Both the position numbers and the translations under genes were made by a program. Positions 1 through 10,469 of a stretch of DNA of 33,194 nucleotides are shown piece after piece. Source of the DNA: Phytophthora quininea (taxonomy: Eukaryota; Oomycota; Peronosporomycetes; Peronosporales; Peronosporaceae). The DNA lies in contig JAAVTG010000458.1 in the NCBI GenBank assembly GCA_011947345.1, positions 1-33,194 on the forward strand, read 5' to 3'. Numbering within the stretch: the first letter of the stretch is position 1; the number at the start of each line of letters is the position of its first letter. The notes under the pieces were generated by a model. That model was not told where the DNA came from. It searched no databases and saw only the letters and a program-made list of their open reading frames with translations.

Positions 1-7
1 ATCGAAC

Positions 8-3000
8 TCACAGCGAGTCGTGTTTGTCCTTGTGATGCTTCCGCCACCACCCACGGACACCTCGATGTTCCTCGATAGCGCTAACCTGTTTCTTGTCTTG
101 TCGTGACCACTGCCACCATCTCTTCTTGGGTTGTTCAGGCTCCGGAATTGGACGTTGCGACCAGCGACGCAGACGGATGAAAGCGTATCGCAATTGTGTT
201 TTGGTGGACGTCATTTGATGGAATTGGTTGACGCCAAGCAGCTTGAAAATGGAGAGTGCGGCCTTGTACGGATCTGCGTACGAGGCGATGAGCGATGTCT
301 CCTGCTCCAATGTGGTTGGCTTGGGCCCGAACCTTGACCGTCTGAAAGCGCCTGACCATCTCTTCTTCTTGCGCTCTGGCTGGACTTCTGCTGGAGTCGG
401 ATCCACAGTGATCGACTCGTACTCAGTTGTGCCACCACTAGCTCGCAAGTCAGCAAAACCTTGTTGAACGAGCGCGAATGCTTCTCTACCCGAGTCGCGA
501 GAAGTAAATGGCGATGGTCACACCCAGCAACACGAGCATGGCCACGAAATGCTTTCGACCAGCAACCTGTAGGAACACGAACGACATGACCACCTCGAAC
601 ATCACCAAGCACACGAACGTGAGCCAGTAGGCCGTGTTGGCAATGTGTCCACGACCTGGAGAGTACGGGAGCACGTAGAGGAAGTTGTACTTGGTCGTCA
701 TGTACTTGAGATAAAAGTACATGGCTCCGATGGGTGTGATGATTGGGGTGATGACAGTGCCCAGCAAGACCACAAGGAAAATGCTGAGGACCAGAGCGTA
801 GTCGTGGCCGTACATGAAGGCGCTCGGTCGTAATGCTCGTTGAATTTCCACAGTCGTCACGGAGCGAGAGTAAATCCACGGCTGAGCAGCCACCAGATCG
901 GCACAGCGGGTAATGTCGACAACGGCCCCCAAGAACGCACGTTGACACACGTACGAGATGAAAAACGTTCCCGAGACTTTGTAGAGGAACGACTCGATGT
1001 ACGATCGTCCTCCCGACTTCTCGATACGAGAGAGCGCAAGGTAGACGGCCGTCACGCCGATACTCGGCAAAATAACGGAGCTCTGATCCACGAACAGAAT
1101 GTTAATCCCTGGTCAGTCAGCTACAAACCGATACGCCACTTACCACAACCAAATATGTGAAACCTTTGACAAGGAAACTTTTCACTCGATGGGAATCGCT
1201 GAAGGACGGCTCGGACATCGTCAGATGGAACAGGAACGCCAGTAAGCACCAATTCACAGTAATCTACGCCACAGCCACGTCAGAAACCATTTCTACGAGA
1301 TCACTTCTACGTTTGACGTACCAACAGCAATGCCGGCAGATAGGACGCCACCATACTGAGAAGCACCGTGTTCCGCCGTCCCATGTCACGATAGACGTCA
1401 CTGCCGGAATCAAGTTTGATGAACATCAACACGGCGGTGGGTGTTGAAAACAACAGCAACAGCGATATCGTCGCCAACTGCCTCAAGAGGAACGTCATTC
1501 TGCTTCGAAAGGTAGGCGGTTGATACGCGAGGTTCTGCCAGATCACGTCGTCCGGTTCCGGTGCACTGCGAAGCAGTAAGTTCTGCAGCATCGGGTCCAA
1601 CGAATCTGAGACTGGTCGTTCAGGTTTCAACAATGAGGCCAGCGGCTTCTCTCGAAAGCCTCGACGGGAAAGCGACTCCATCGTGTTAACCAGGCGACCC
1701 GTGCAAGTCTGACCACGCACCACGCGAACGAAAGCGTTGCGCGTGGCAGTCGAGTCGAAGATAATGAACGCTGCTCCCATGCATTTCCGCTTGGCAAACT
1801 CGTCGAAAGCGTCTTCCGGAAAGAAATCGAGCTCCTCTCGGAGCGCAAAGATCCGTCTCGCTGCGGTGCGGTCGTACGCTTCAACCGTGCTGTCGTCCAC
1901 GAGACTTTCGTACATGGTGTCAAATTGGCTGTCGGATCTGCTGCCGCGCTTGACTTTCGCTGTTGGACTGTGCTTGGGGCAGCAGCACTTGCAGCAATAG
2001 CAGCAACACTCGGTCATCTTCTCGTGGTGGATGGCGTAGCGAAAGGTTTGCACCGCATGTGCCACCAAATCGCTTCCAGCGGGTCCGGGACCATGACAGG
2101 TCCAGGACAACACAAGAGGTTGCAGGACAAGGTGCCGTTCTCGTAGGCTTCGTCCACTGCGAGGATCCGACTGAGCTTCTCCGAGAGCTCCTTTCGTCGT
2201 CCAAGCAGCTCGTGCACTGCGCTCAGATCACTAAGCACTGTGACCTCGTGAATGGAGCCGTCTCGAGGCAGTGCAGTGCTGATCGCAGTTCGTAGAGACT
2301 GGTTGGTGGTGTCTAATGGGAGACCGTGATGGATGAACACACTTCTTGCCCCCACAATGTGCTTGGCTCGCTGACGTAGCGCTGACGCTAAATCTCGTTG
2401 TCTCCGCAAGAGCTTCAGGACGCCATAGGCCACGACGTAGCAGTAGGCCACATGAGCCCAATACCAATCGCTATGAAGCGGCACGTTGCTGAAGGTCGTT
2501 TCTTGATACGTATCGCCTTCTACTTTGCCTCGAGCACTTCCAGGCCAATAGTTCTAACAACGAAAAACAAAAGTTAGCTAGCTTTTCAACAGGTCAAGTT
2601 CGTTGCAATACTCACCACTGGAAGCATCGCAGCGAGGCTGAAGAAGCTCAGGATAGCGAACAAATGGCCGCAGTCTCGGTAGAAGTGCATAATGAGAGCT
2701 GCGGGGATGCCGAACGTTGAGCTCGCGTAGTCGCCGCCACAGGGCAAGTTCCAGAACTTCTTGATCCGTTCTTTTAAGTTCTCGCCTTGCAGCTCTCCAT
2801 ACTTGGTGTTGAACGTCGTCGGATTCAGATCGTCGTAGTTGCCGCGCTCAAAGAGCAGTTCCTGGTGAATCTTCCAGATCGGCAGCTCGGTCGGCTTCAT
2901 GCGGTGGCAGGCGAAGAAAACCATGCCGCCGATGAAGATCACGACGTTGAACAAGAACTGGAACAAAATGCCTTGCCACCCATCGGCCCTTCCGGTCGAA

Positions 3001-3398
3001 ATCAACACGACGGAGCTGTCCGAGCTCAGTTTGTAGTACTTGTCCACGTCTTGACCGGTCAGTGCGTAGGCCACGTAGAACCTGCCGGGGTTGTCCCCGA
3101 AGATGGCGAACTTCTGCCTCTGCTTCTCATCGTCCGTTGCTCCTTGAGCGTGCATGAAGACGAGTATCTTTGGTTCCACTAGTGAGCTCATATCGGTGCC
3201 GTTGCCGTCTTTCACTGTCAAATGGACGAACATCGGCGGTGCATTCGGAGACACCAAGCAGTCCACTCGCTGGCGAACTCGCCCACCCAAACTCACAGTC
3301 GTGACTCCCGACGGGACGTTGACCACATGAACATTATTATCTCCCTGCGCAGTAGCAATACACAGCCCAAACAGCAGTATACGAAGTAGCCTCGACAT
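8..3398 (-). CDS. OSCA/TMEM63/CSC1-like calcium-permeable cation channel, six exons
   Basis: Probable osmosensitive or mechanosensitive cation channel of the plasma or an internal membrane. Exons that I place: 3398-2616, 2553-1322, 1263-1144, 1082-490, 437-8, with introns of 62, 58, 61 and 52 bases (donors GTGAGT, GTACGT, GTAAGT, GTAGAG). The product is about 1050 residues. It starts with a signal peptide (MSRLLRILLFGLCIATAQG), then a soluble stretch, a membrane segment, the family's cytosolic loop (ARSVFIHHGLP ... AAFIIFDSTATRN), the motif DDVIWQNLAY, and the multi-pass channel region ending in KYMTTKYNFLYVLPYSPG, which is characteristic of this family. The last exon is a basic, Trp-rich cytosolic tail. 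One base seems to be missing near 2081-2083 (a CCC run on the coding strand): exon 2 is 1232 bases, one short of 411 codons. The family call is firm; ion selectivity is not known. Confidence 0.85.
1979..2008 (-). other. Cysteine cluster in the channel's cytosolic loop
   Basis: Within the OSCA-like gene the loop reads ECCCYCCKCCCPK: eight cysteines in ten residues, at about residues 442-452. The cluster lies between the two parts of the conserved cytosolic domain. Such runs are often palmitoylated and bring a loop to the membrane; that role is inference here. Confidence 0.6.
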
Positions 3399-6300
3399 CG
3401 TCTCGTGCCTTCCAAGCAGTCGATCGCAGATTGAGGACGGATCTTATCTCAAGAGCCACCCGCGGTTGAGACTGTTCAAATCCTGATTTCCCCATTTTGT
3501 TGAAGTGATGAGGCGTGGTGCCTCTAAAGAGCGTGAAAGCGGCCGAAGCCGGTAGCGCCGTCGCCTGTAAATGGCCGTCCAACAGACTCGAGTCGCCGCC
3601 GACGCGGTCGAGACGCTCGTTCACGAGGATCTTGTAAACCTCACGTGCTCGTTTCAGGTCGCGACCTCGTCCCGATCGCCGCGCAAACAGGTCGTAGAGC
3701 TCCTGACGAAGCTGCAGCAATTGCAAGGCGTGAGCAGCTCGCGTTTTGTTGGCGGGGTCGTTAAACTGCGGCGAAGCCTCGTGGTAGATGGCCTCGATGG
3801 CTTCCTCGAAGGCGTTCTCTTGAGTCCGCCACTTGAGCGCTAGCTCTCGCCACTGCTTGTCTTCGTTCTGCTCGCGAATCGACAGAGATCGCTGTCGACT
3901 GGTGTCGCCATTGCGAGTTAGCAACGGTCGGTTCTGTTGCAACGGCGCATAGCTGGAGACACTCAGCAGACCATTGCGAAGCAGCAGCAACGTGACGGAC
4001 GTGAAGACGCGCACTGGCATCAATTTGTGCAGATGGCGTTGTCGAAGCGAGTTGTGGAAAATGTTGCGCAGTTCTCGCTCTGTCGGACCGAGAGAAAGTG
4101 GTGCCAATGTCTCCACAAAAGCAGCGTCGTCCAGAAGTTTCGGTTGTTTGGCTGTCGCTGCAAGGGAGAAGAGCTCCTGGACCCAGTACGAGAAGAGGTG
4201 GAAGTGGTTCATCTCGCCCCGATACTTGATGAGCAGCGCCAGCACTTCTTCAAAGTAGACCCACTTGGGCTCGCTTTCGTTGGTAGCAGAACTCCAAAAT
4301 GGTCGTTCTTGTTGACGACGAACCAGTGGACTTCTCGCTGCTTGGGTATTATACTGCTTGGCGTGGAATTGGTTGTAGTTCGTGGGTCGCAGCAGTGTGC
4401 TGGCGTGGCGTGGGGATCCGCTCGGACGTCGACACGTAGTAGTGTGTTGCGTTTGACTCTCGTTGTCTTTCTCATCCGCAGTAACATTTGCCGTGTGACT
4501 GTCTGCATCGAGGAAGAAGCTCGTGACGATCGCTTCGAATTGGTAGAAGCCGTTCGTCGGCAAGTACTGCTTGTACACAGCGTTCTCGATCTCAGTCAAC
4601 GGTGCGTCGCTTTGGACGATGAGTTGCTCGTCCTCCACTCGGAACAAAATCTTGGCCAGCGCCAGCGCATGCGGCACGTCGATGACTTCCCGCATGGTGA
4701 CAGGATGGAACATCGGTTGGCGGTGATACGAAGAAGCTGCTGTAGCTGTGGAGCTTTCGCTGCTCAGCTTCGTACACAGGTAGCGGCACATGCAGCAGAA
4801 CATCAGCTCTTCCTCGGACCGTTCGTTCTCTAAGAACTCCTGGAAGCGCTTGACGTCATAATCAACATCCGCCAGCTCCGCAATGTCGTCGTGCAAGCTC
4901 TTCAACGCAGCGTCCGTCAGCTGTTTGAGGCCCAATTGACACCGGAAGTGCTCGCGAGTGAGCTCGTCGATATTGAAATTGATCGGGACCGACATCTCGC
5001 CAGGTTGATCGGCACCAATTGCCCGTGAACAAATCTGCGATCGCTGGTGACGCCACTCGGTAAACGACAAAGACAAATGGCATCGAGAAGCGATGACTTC
5101 CTCCAAGCGACGAAGAGGGAGCTCTTTGAGCTTACCAACGATGGTGTCGTAAATGTCCGAGATGAACTGCTTCAGCGAAGCAAGTCGCTTCTTTTGTTCT
5201 CGCGATGCAAGTACAATCGCCAGTCTTGCGTCCGCTTCAGCCATATCTTGGCTAGACGTAGGGTAGTACTGTGCTGAACTCCACAGACTGTCGTCGAGAT
5301 GCAGCTCAGCGTAGTTTTGCAGTCGCAAGGCATCTCTCTCTCAAATGGAATTGATAGCGAGTCATCATCCAGTTCGTCGTCGCCAAGATTTTGAAGTTTG
5401 CTTGTATCGCTGACCGGCTGCGGGTCTCCACCAAATTCGTCCTCACAAGAACTAGCTTGCTGGTCGAAAGTCTCTACTATATCTATGGAAGTTGCCATAT
5501 CGCCCAGTTCTTCGTCATCGCTATCCGTCGACAGTTCAGCATCGTCGTCTTCGGGTATTTCTTCTGGAACAGTTCCTAACACAACGTGAAGAGACCCCAC
5601 CAGTGCCTGGGCCTCCTGCATCGTCTGTTGAAATAACTCAACGGCTTCTTCATCGAGCGATTCCGACGGAGCGGCACTATCCGGACGAGACGGCAGATCC
5701 ACCTCGTCACTGTCGGAATGATCTCCTTCGCTAGTAGTCGCAGCGACATCGTTTGGTTCTTGATTTCGGTCGCTCTGATGACGAAACTTTGCGATGACAC
5801 TTGCTAACTCGCGAAAGGTTGACAGCAACTTCATCAGCGCTTGTCTCGGGTTGAGCTCCAAGTTCTTTTCCGGTGTGATCTCGTCAAGTCCAGTTGCAGC
5901 GTTCGCATCGATATTGTCATCAACTGCAGTAGCACACTCTGTAGGTGCTGCATCTTCAGTTGGGAGTGGCGTCGGAGAGTTCTGCGTTGAGTCAGCTTCA
6001 CCTGAGTTGGCATTGGCATCACTGTCTTGCGGCTTGTCTTCTGTGCTGCGGCGTCGATTGATCAAATATGCTCGCACATTCGCCTGCATGAGTTCGACCG
6101 CTGCGTTTTCTTCTCGACGACGCAGAATCGTCCTCATGATGGCACGGCGATGCAGAGTAAACTGTCGGTCTCGAAAGCCTCGATAGGATCGCTGGATGTC
6201 CAACGCCGCTGCCTGCTTCTCCACACGGATAGTGATTCGCGTTTGCTCCTTTCGCCCTTGGTATTTCTGAAAAGCAGCTTGTAATCGGGTAGCTGCTAGA

Positions 6301-7306
6301 TGAAGTTCCTTGGTCGGGTCGTACTTTGGATTAACGGGGCGAGCCACGGACGAAGAATTGCGTTGACGTCTCCACTCCTTCTCTTCCTCGTCAAGGTCAC
6401 TATCGCCGTCTTCGTTGTTCTCCTGTTCTTCTTCTTCATCAATAGCCTCAGCCAGACTCTTTCTGCCTCTAAACTTGAGCATTCCTCGATTCCTGAGAGC
6501 TTCTTGAGCTTCAGCGACGGACGGTCCTGCTTTCATTTGCTCCTCCAGTTCTTCCACTCGTTGATGAAGCCGCGCATTGTCCTCGAGCAAGTGATCGTGC
6601 TTTGTTGCCAACTCGGTGAGTTGATCGTGCCATTGATTGTTTTGTTTGTCCAGTAGCTGAAAATGGTGGATCAATCGAGCAATTGCCAGGTCGTATCGCT
6701 CTCGAATTTCTTGTAGCAGTTCGCTCTGCTCTTTGCAGATGCATTGGATCTGTCGGTTGAGTTCATGGAAGCAGAGCGAGTAGAGTTTCACCTCTTGCAT
6801 CGTGTACTCGATCAGTAAATGCCTTCGTTCTGCTGTCATTTAGACTCGCCACCATGTTCCTCCTCGAATTGCGGGATCGTTGCTCTCATTTTGTCCAAAG
6901 TCTGACGGAGATAAAGCACTTGCTGTCGATTCTGAGGAGTTAGCGCTGGGAACACGACCGTCTCCCATTGTCCTTGAGCATTGATCGTCGATTTGAACTG
7001 GCTTGGAGGGTAGTGTGGTGGTAGCAGAACAGCGTTGGTCTCAATCACAAAGAACTCTCGAGGGATCATGGATATCTCCGTCAAGTCCCCACAATCGCTT
7101 CGTTCCGCGCATTCCTCGCCATGTCGTCTTGCTGTATTGTTGGTCTGCATTGATCGCGGTGAAGGCACGTGGATTGAATCACGTTTGAACGGCCGAAGAA
7201 GCTTAATCGAACTTGGTCGTTTAGCGCCGCTGGTGTCAACTCCATCGACTCGTTTGCGAGAGAAGAAGCCGCTCTTGCTATCTGCCAAGTTCAGCGGAGG
7301 CAGCAT
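3337..7306 (-). CDS. AXDND1-like axonemal dynein light chain domain protein with IQ motifs
   Basis: Probable flagellar axoneme protein, about 1323 residues, with no intron seen. The N-terminal part leads into a region resembling the axonemal dynein light-chain domain (VKLYSLCFHELNRQ, compare ELYSQCFDEL in p28/DNALI1), followed by a coiled coil (about residues 215-260). Three IQ calmodulin-binding motifs follow, near residues 341-357, 371-383 (LDIQRSYRGFRDR) and 406-420. The middle is acidic and low in complexity; the C-terminal 660 residues are mostly helical. Three overlapping frames (7306-6836, 6839-5330, 5328-3337) join if one base is missing near 6839-6841 (AAA on the coding strand) and one in the dinucleotide run 5333-5342. 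The stop at 3337 lies 62 bases inside the start of the downstream channel gene. The alternative is a pseudogene in a lineage that has lost flagella. The family call rests on short motifs. Confidence 0.7.
5333..5342. repeat. (TC)5 dinucleotide run at a frame break
   Basis: Five TC units on the plus strand (GA on the coding strand) lie exactly where the AXDND1-like gene changes frame. Upstream the frame ends in LSIPFERE; downstream it resumes as LRLQNYAELHLDDSLW. Loss of one base or gain of two here explains the break, and slippage in the run is the simplest cause. Confidence 0.7.
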
Positions 7307-7437
7307 CTCTACAAGAATTGTTCAAGTGAGCACTATAATTGCAAGACCCATTAAAACCGCTTTGCATGCGACGGTGGAGGGACAAGTGATGGCAATTTCA
7401 ACACTTGCCATTCATATCCTTATATCATAAACACTTT
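7307..7437. other. Short spacer between the GPCR-PIPK and AXDND1-like genes
   Basis: This 131-base spacer must hold the 3' end of the GPCR-PIPK transcript and the promoter of the AXDND1-like gene. It is AT-rich toward 7437. I see no TATA box or other clear element. Confidence 0.4.
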
Positions 7438-10165
7438 CTACACTTGGCGTGCAGGGATGTCGTTGGGTTCGTCGTCGTCAAACGACTCGAAAGCTTGCGC
7501 GGACGTCGTGATGAAGAGCTGCTTCATTTTCCGCTGAAAGCGTCGGGCGTAGGGCTTCGGCGGGATCGCAGACACGCCGTTGCTCGACTTCCGCAGCACG
7601 TGCACCTTGTAGGCACGTTCCATTTGCTTTTCCAGCGTCCACTCCTGCAAAATGTCGACCAGTCCAAAGTAATACTTGCTCGGACCCGACACTTGGTGCG
7701 CATGATACGCGTGGCTCTGCGGGTAAACTGGTCGATCAACGTGGTGAGGAGAGATGTCCGACGAGTGCCCAACGAAGGAGACATCGGACGACTCAGACTC
7801 TCTCGTTCCTTCTGAAACCGCGTCGTCTTCAGTTCTCGATCGATGGTCGCCGCAAAGAAATTCTTTGTCCTCGTGCAGATCGTCGCAGTGCGCCGTAAGC
7901 TCCACAGACTTTCGCCTCGAAATGCCTCGCTTGTAATCCGTCGTGATCGTGAAGTGCGAGTAGTGTGTGCCGATCAGAAGACTGTAGTCCATGATTCCAG
8001 CGCTCGCGAGGTAGTTGCTGTCTCGCGCTAGCTGCTTCACCAGTTTCGTCGCCGTTTTCGGGTCCAGCTTGAGCCTCTTCTTCAAATCGTTGTCTCGTAA
8101 AGTAATATCGGGGTAATGCTCCTCGCCTGGTAAATGGCACGGCTGCTCCGGCGCACCGCCAAAGGTAAAGAACCGGTTGCACTTGGAGCATCGATACTTC
8201 TCGCCGAGGACGCACGCGGGAGCATTACGATCCTCCCATGACCCTTTAATGTCGTATCTGCGGTGCATCACCTCCGTCGTGCTCAGGAAGTTCCCCATGA
8301 CGATGAAATAGAAAATCTGGCCGTACATCTTCATGGCGTGGAAGCCAAAAAGCGAGGCAGTAGCGTGCTTGGATTCCACTTGAGGTAGTGCAGATAGGAG
8401 GGAAGCAGTCGCAACAGCACATCTTTCTCCTTGGCAGTGGTGCTTTTCACTAAATACTTGCGATCACACGTGTTGAAGACAAACGCGCCGCTTCGCCCTT
8501 CACTGATGCGCTCGTTAATCGTCGTCCGAAACGCGTAGATGTACTCGCCATCGTTGACCCCATAGAGCTGGCGAATGGACGCGAATACGCGCGGTCGGAA
8601 GTCGTAAAACTGCATCTCTGTCATCGCCATCGGCAGGAAGGCAAAGCCCAAATTGGTGGTGGGGTTATCACGCGTTTCCATGACTTGAACGGTCGAGCTA
8701 CTCCTGTTCATCAAGCTCGGCATCGATCTAGGCGGAACTGTCATAGATCCTACGTCGTCATTGCTGAGAGTAGATGAGGCCATGATCTGCCTGATACGGC
8801 GCTGTGGAGATCGCTGCCAGTCTAGCTGAAACGTGTTGTTGGTCCGAATTTCTCGCCGCATCCGATGGTAATGTTGCACAGACTCGATGATGCCCGACGT
8901 TGCCATACGAATCATCTGCTTCTGTAACGCAACGTTCAACTGCGGGCTCATTTGTCCTTCATCACCATAACGCTTGGCTTCGCTCGTATCATTTGCCTCT
9001 GCGTCGCCGTTAGCCAGAAACCTCATCTGAAAGTCGTCTTCATCCGACGGCTCCAAAAGATAGTGGACAGATACGGCGCATTCACGACGATCCAGACAAT
9101 CATATTGACCCAGCCACGAGACGAGTGAAGGAATGCCCCGAGGTTAATAATTCCAGCAAACATGGACGATCCGACATAAGACTTGATGGTCATGGTATTC
9201 GTAATGGTGAAGATAAACAGCGTCAAGAAGGACCACGAAATGAACACCGCACATGTTAGCATCCCGTTGCTCAGCACTCGACGGCGTACGTCAAACGTCT
9301 CTTCGAGACCTCGACGCAGCCGCCGGCGAACGTAGGCCATGCATGCTATGCCGAACAGCAGATACGACAGCACACACATGTGGTACAGGATCCATTGATG
9401 CCAGAAGAAGCCCGGCATGTCGGTATTGTGGTGGAACCAGATGAACCGCTGGTGGTCTCCTTCGTTCGCTTTGATACAATCCGGACTTTGGCTATCCGTC
9501 TTCAGACACTCAATCTCGGCATCTCCAAGTGACCATAGTACAAAGCCACAGATCACTCCACTGAGCACCGAGTAGAACCAATAGACTCGGAAATTGTGCG
9601 CGTACGACGTGAACGGGTTCGTAATAGACTGTACCATATCGATTGGAATGGCAAAGAACCAAAATTCGCCAGCGATCAGCAGCGCTTGAGTAATTGCAGC
9701 GATCCGAAAGGGTAACACCACCCAGTTGGTCGCAAACTCCGTCACACAGTATTCCCCAAGGTAAATCATCCCCAACAGTAAATCCACGAGGCTTTTACTG
9801 AAGATCAGTGGGTTTGGATGTGCTCTCACCGTCGGACACATCAAGTAGCAGGCAATGATCACCAGCGTGAAGGCGCACGACACAATCGCCCCCAGGAACA
9901 GGTACTCGTCCGTTGTGTACGTCACCAGCGCTGCCACAATAGTGCAGACGACTCCTAGTAAAATAAGAAGCCCGCCAACTCCAACAGCCAGACAGGAGCC
10001 AGGCCCTGACACGAGAGTCTTGAGACAATAGCAGCAGCTTGCCAATAGTCCAGTCCGGTGTCTTGCTCTCTTTCTAGAAGGCTTCTGCCGTTGTATCTTG
10101 GCAGGCTTGTCCATGACGTTGCTTGATCGAGAAATCGAGCAGAAGGACCCACTACAACATTGCAT
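7438..10165 (-). CDS. GPCR-phosphatidylinositol phosphate kinase fusion (GK family)
   Basis: One polypeptide of about 909 residues that joins a seven-pass receptor to a PIP kinase, so ligand sensing could directly drive PIP2 synthesis at the membrane. The N-terminal 380 residues hold at least seven hydrophobic segments and the receptor signature LHSSRGWVNMIVW in the last one. The kinase part shows FYDFRPRVFASIRQLYGV, a glycine loop (SEGRSGAFVF), a lysine (KYLVKS), YDIKGS (usual YDLKGS), MDYSLLIGTH and LVDILQEW. A Cys/His insert (CSKC, then CH, residues about 650-675) sits after YDIKGS. Two frame breaks, at 9055-9058 and 8347-8351, lie in T runs on the coding strand; one base added at each gives exactly 910 codons. 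A further upstream exon from an ATG at 10269 is possible but would need a 39-base intron. Confidence 0.9.
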
Positions 10166-10469
10166 AGCGTAAGTTACTGAGGTTAATTACGCCCACAGCA
10201 TTGATACACGACGTACTGGTCCTTGCTGTGCAGCAACGCGTCGCTCTCGGAGGCTGCCGAGTGGGTCATACGGTAACTATCACGTGGGCTATCAGACGCA
10301 GGGGCAGGAATGGACGTGGAGCCTGCAACGAGGTGCCAACAAGCTCAGCCGCAAGCGGTCGCTGACGTTGCGAGACGCTCGCAAAACGCCTCTGCCAGAC
10401 ACAAAAATATGTTTATATACACCTGCTTTTGAGAATTTTCAATCGAGAAAGTAGCCATTTTGGCTTCAA

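Noticed and set aside
211..948. 245-residue minus-strand ORF with many Ser/His/Arg residues
   Set aside because: It lies in another frame over the last exons of the OSCA-like gene, ignores the clear splice sites there, and has no recognisable domain.
2010..2130. A short intron to explain the frame change in the channel gene
   Set aside because: No donor of the GTRNGT type exists in the stretch; the candidates start GTCATG, GTCCCG or GTGTTG. A missing C in the CCC run keeps the conserved-looking reading on both sides.
6833..6852. A 20-base GT...AG segment in the AXDND1-like gene
   Set aside because: The phase would fit, but 20 bases is far below any functional intron. A lost A in the AAA run is simpler.
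10150..10269. Additional first exon of the GPCR-PIPK gene from ATG 10269
   Set aside because: The frame is open and looks plausible, but the intron would be only 39 bases and the phase fits only with another missing base. Left as a possibility, not a call.
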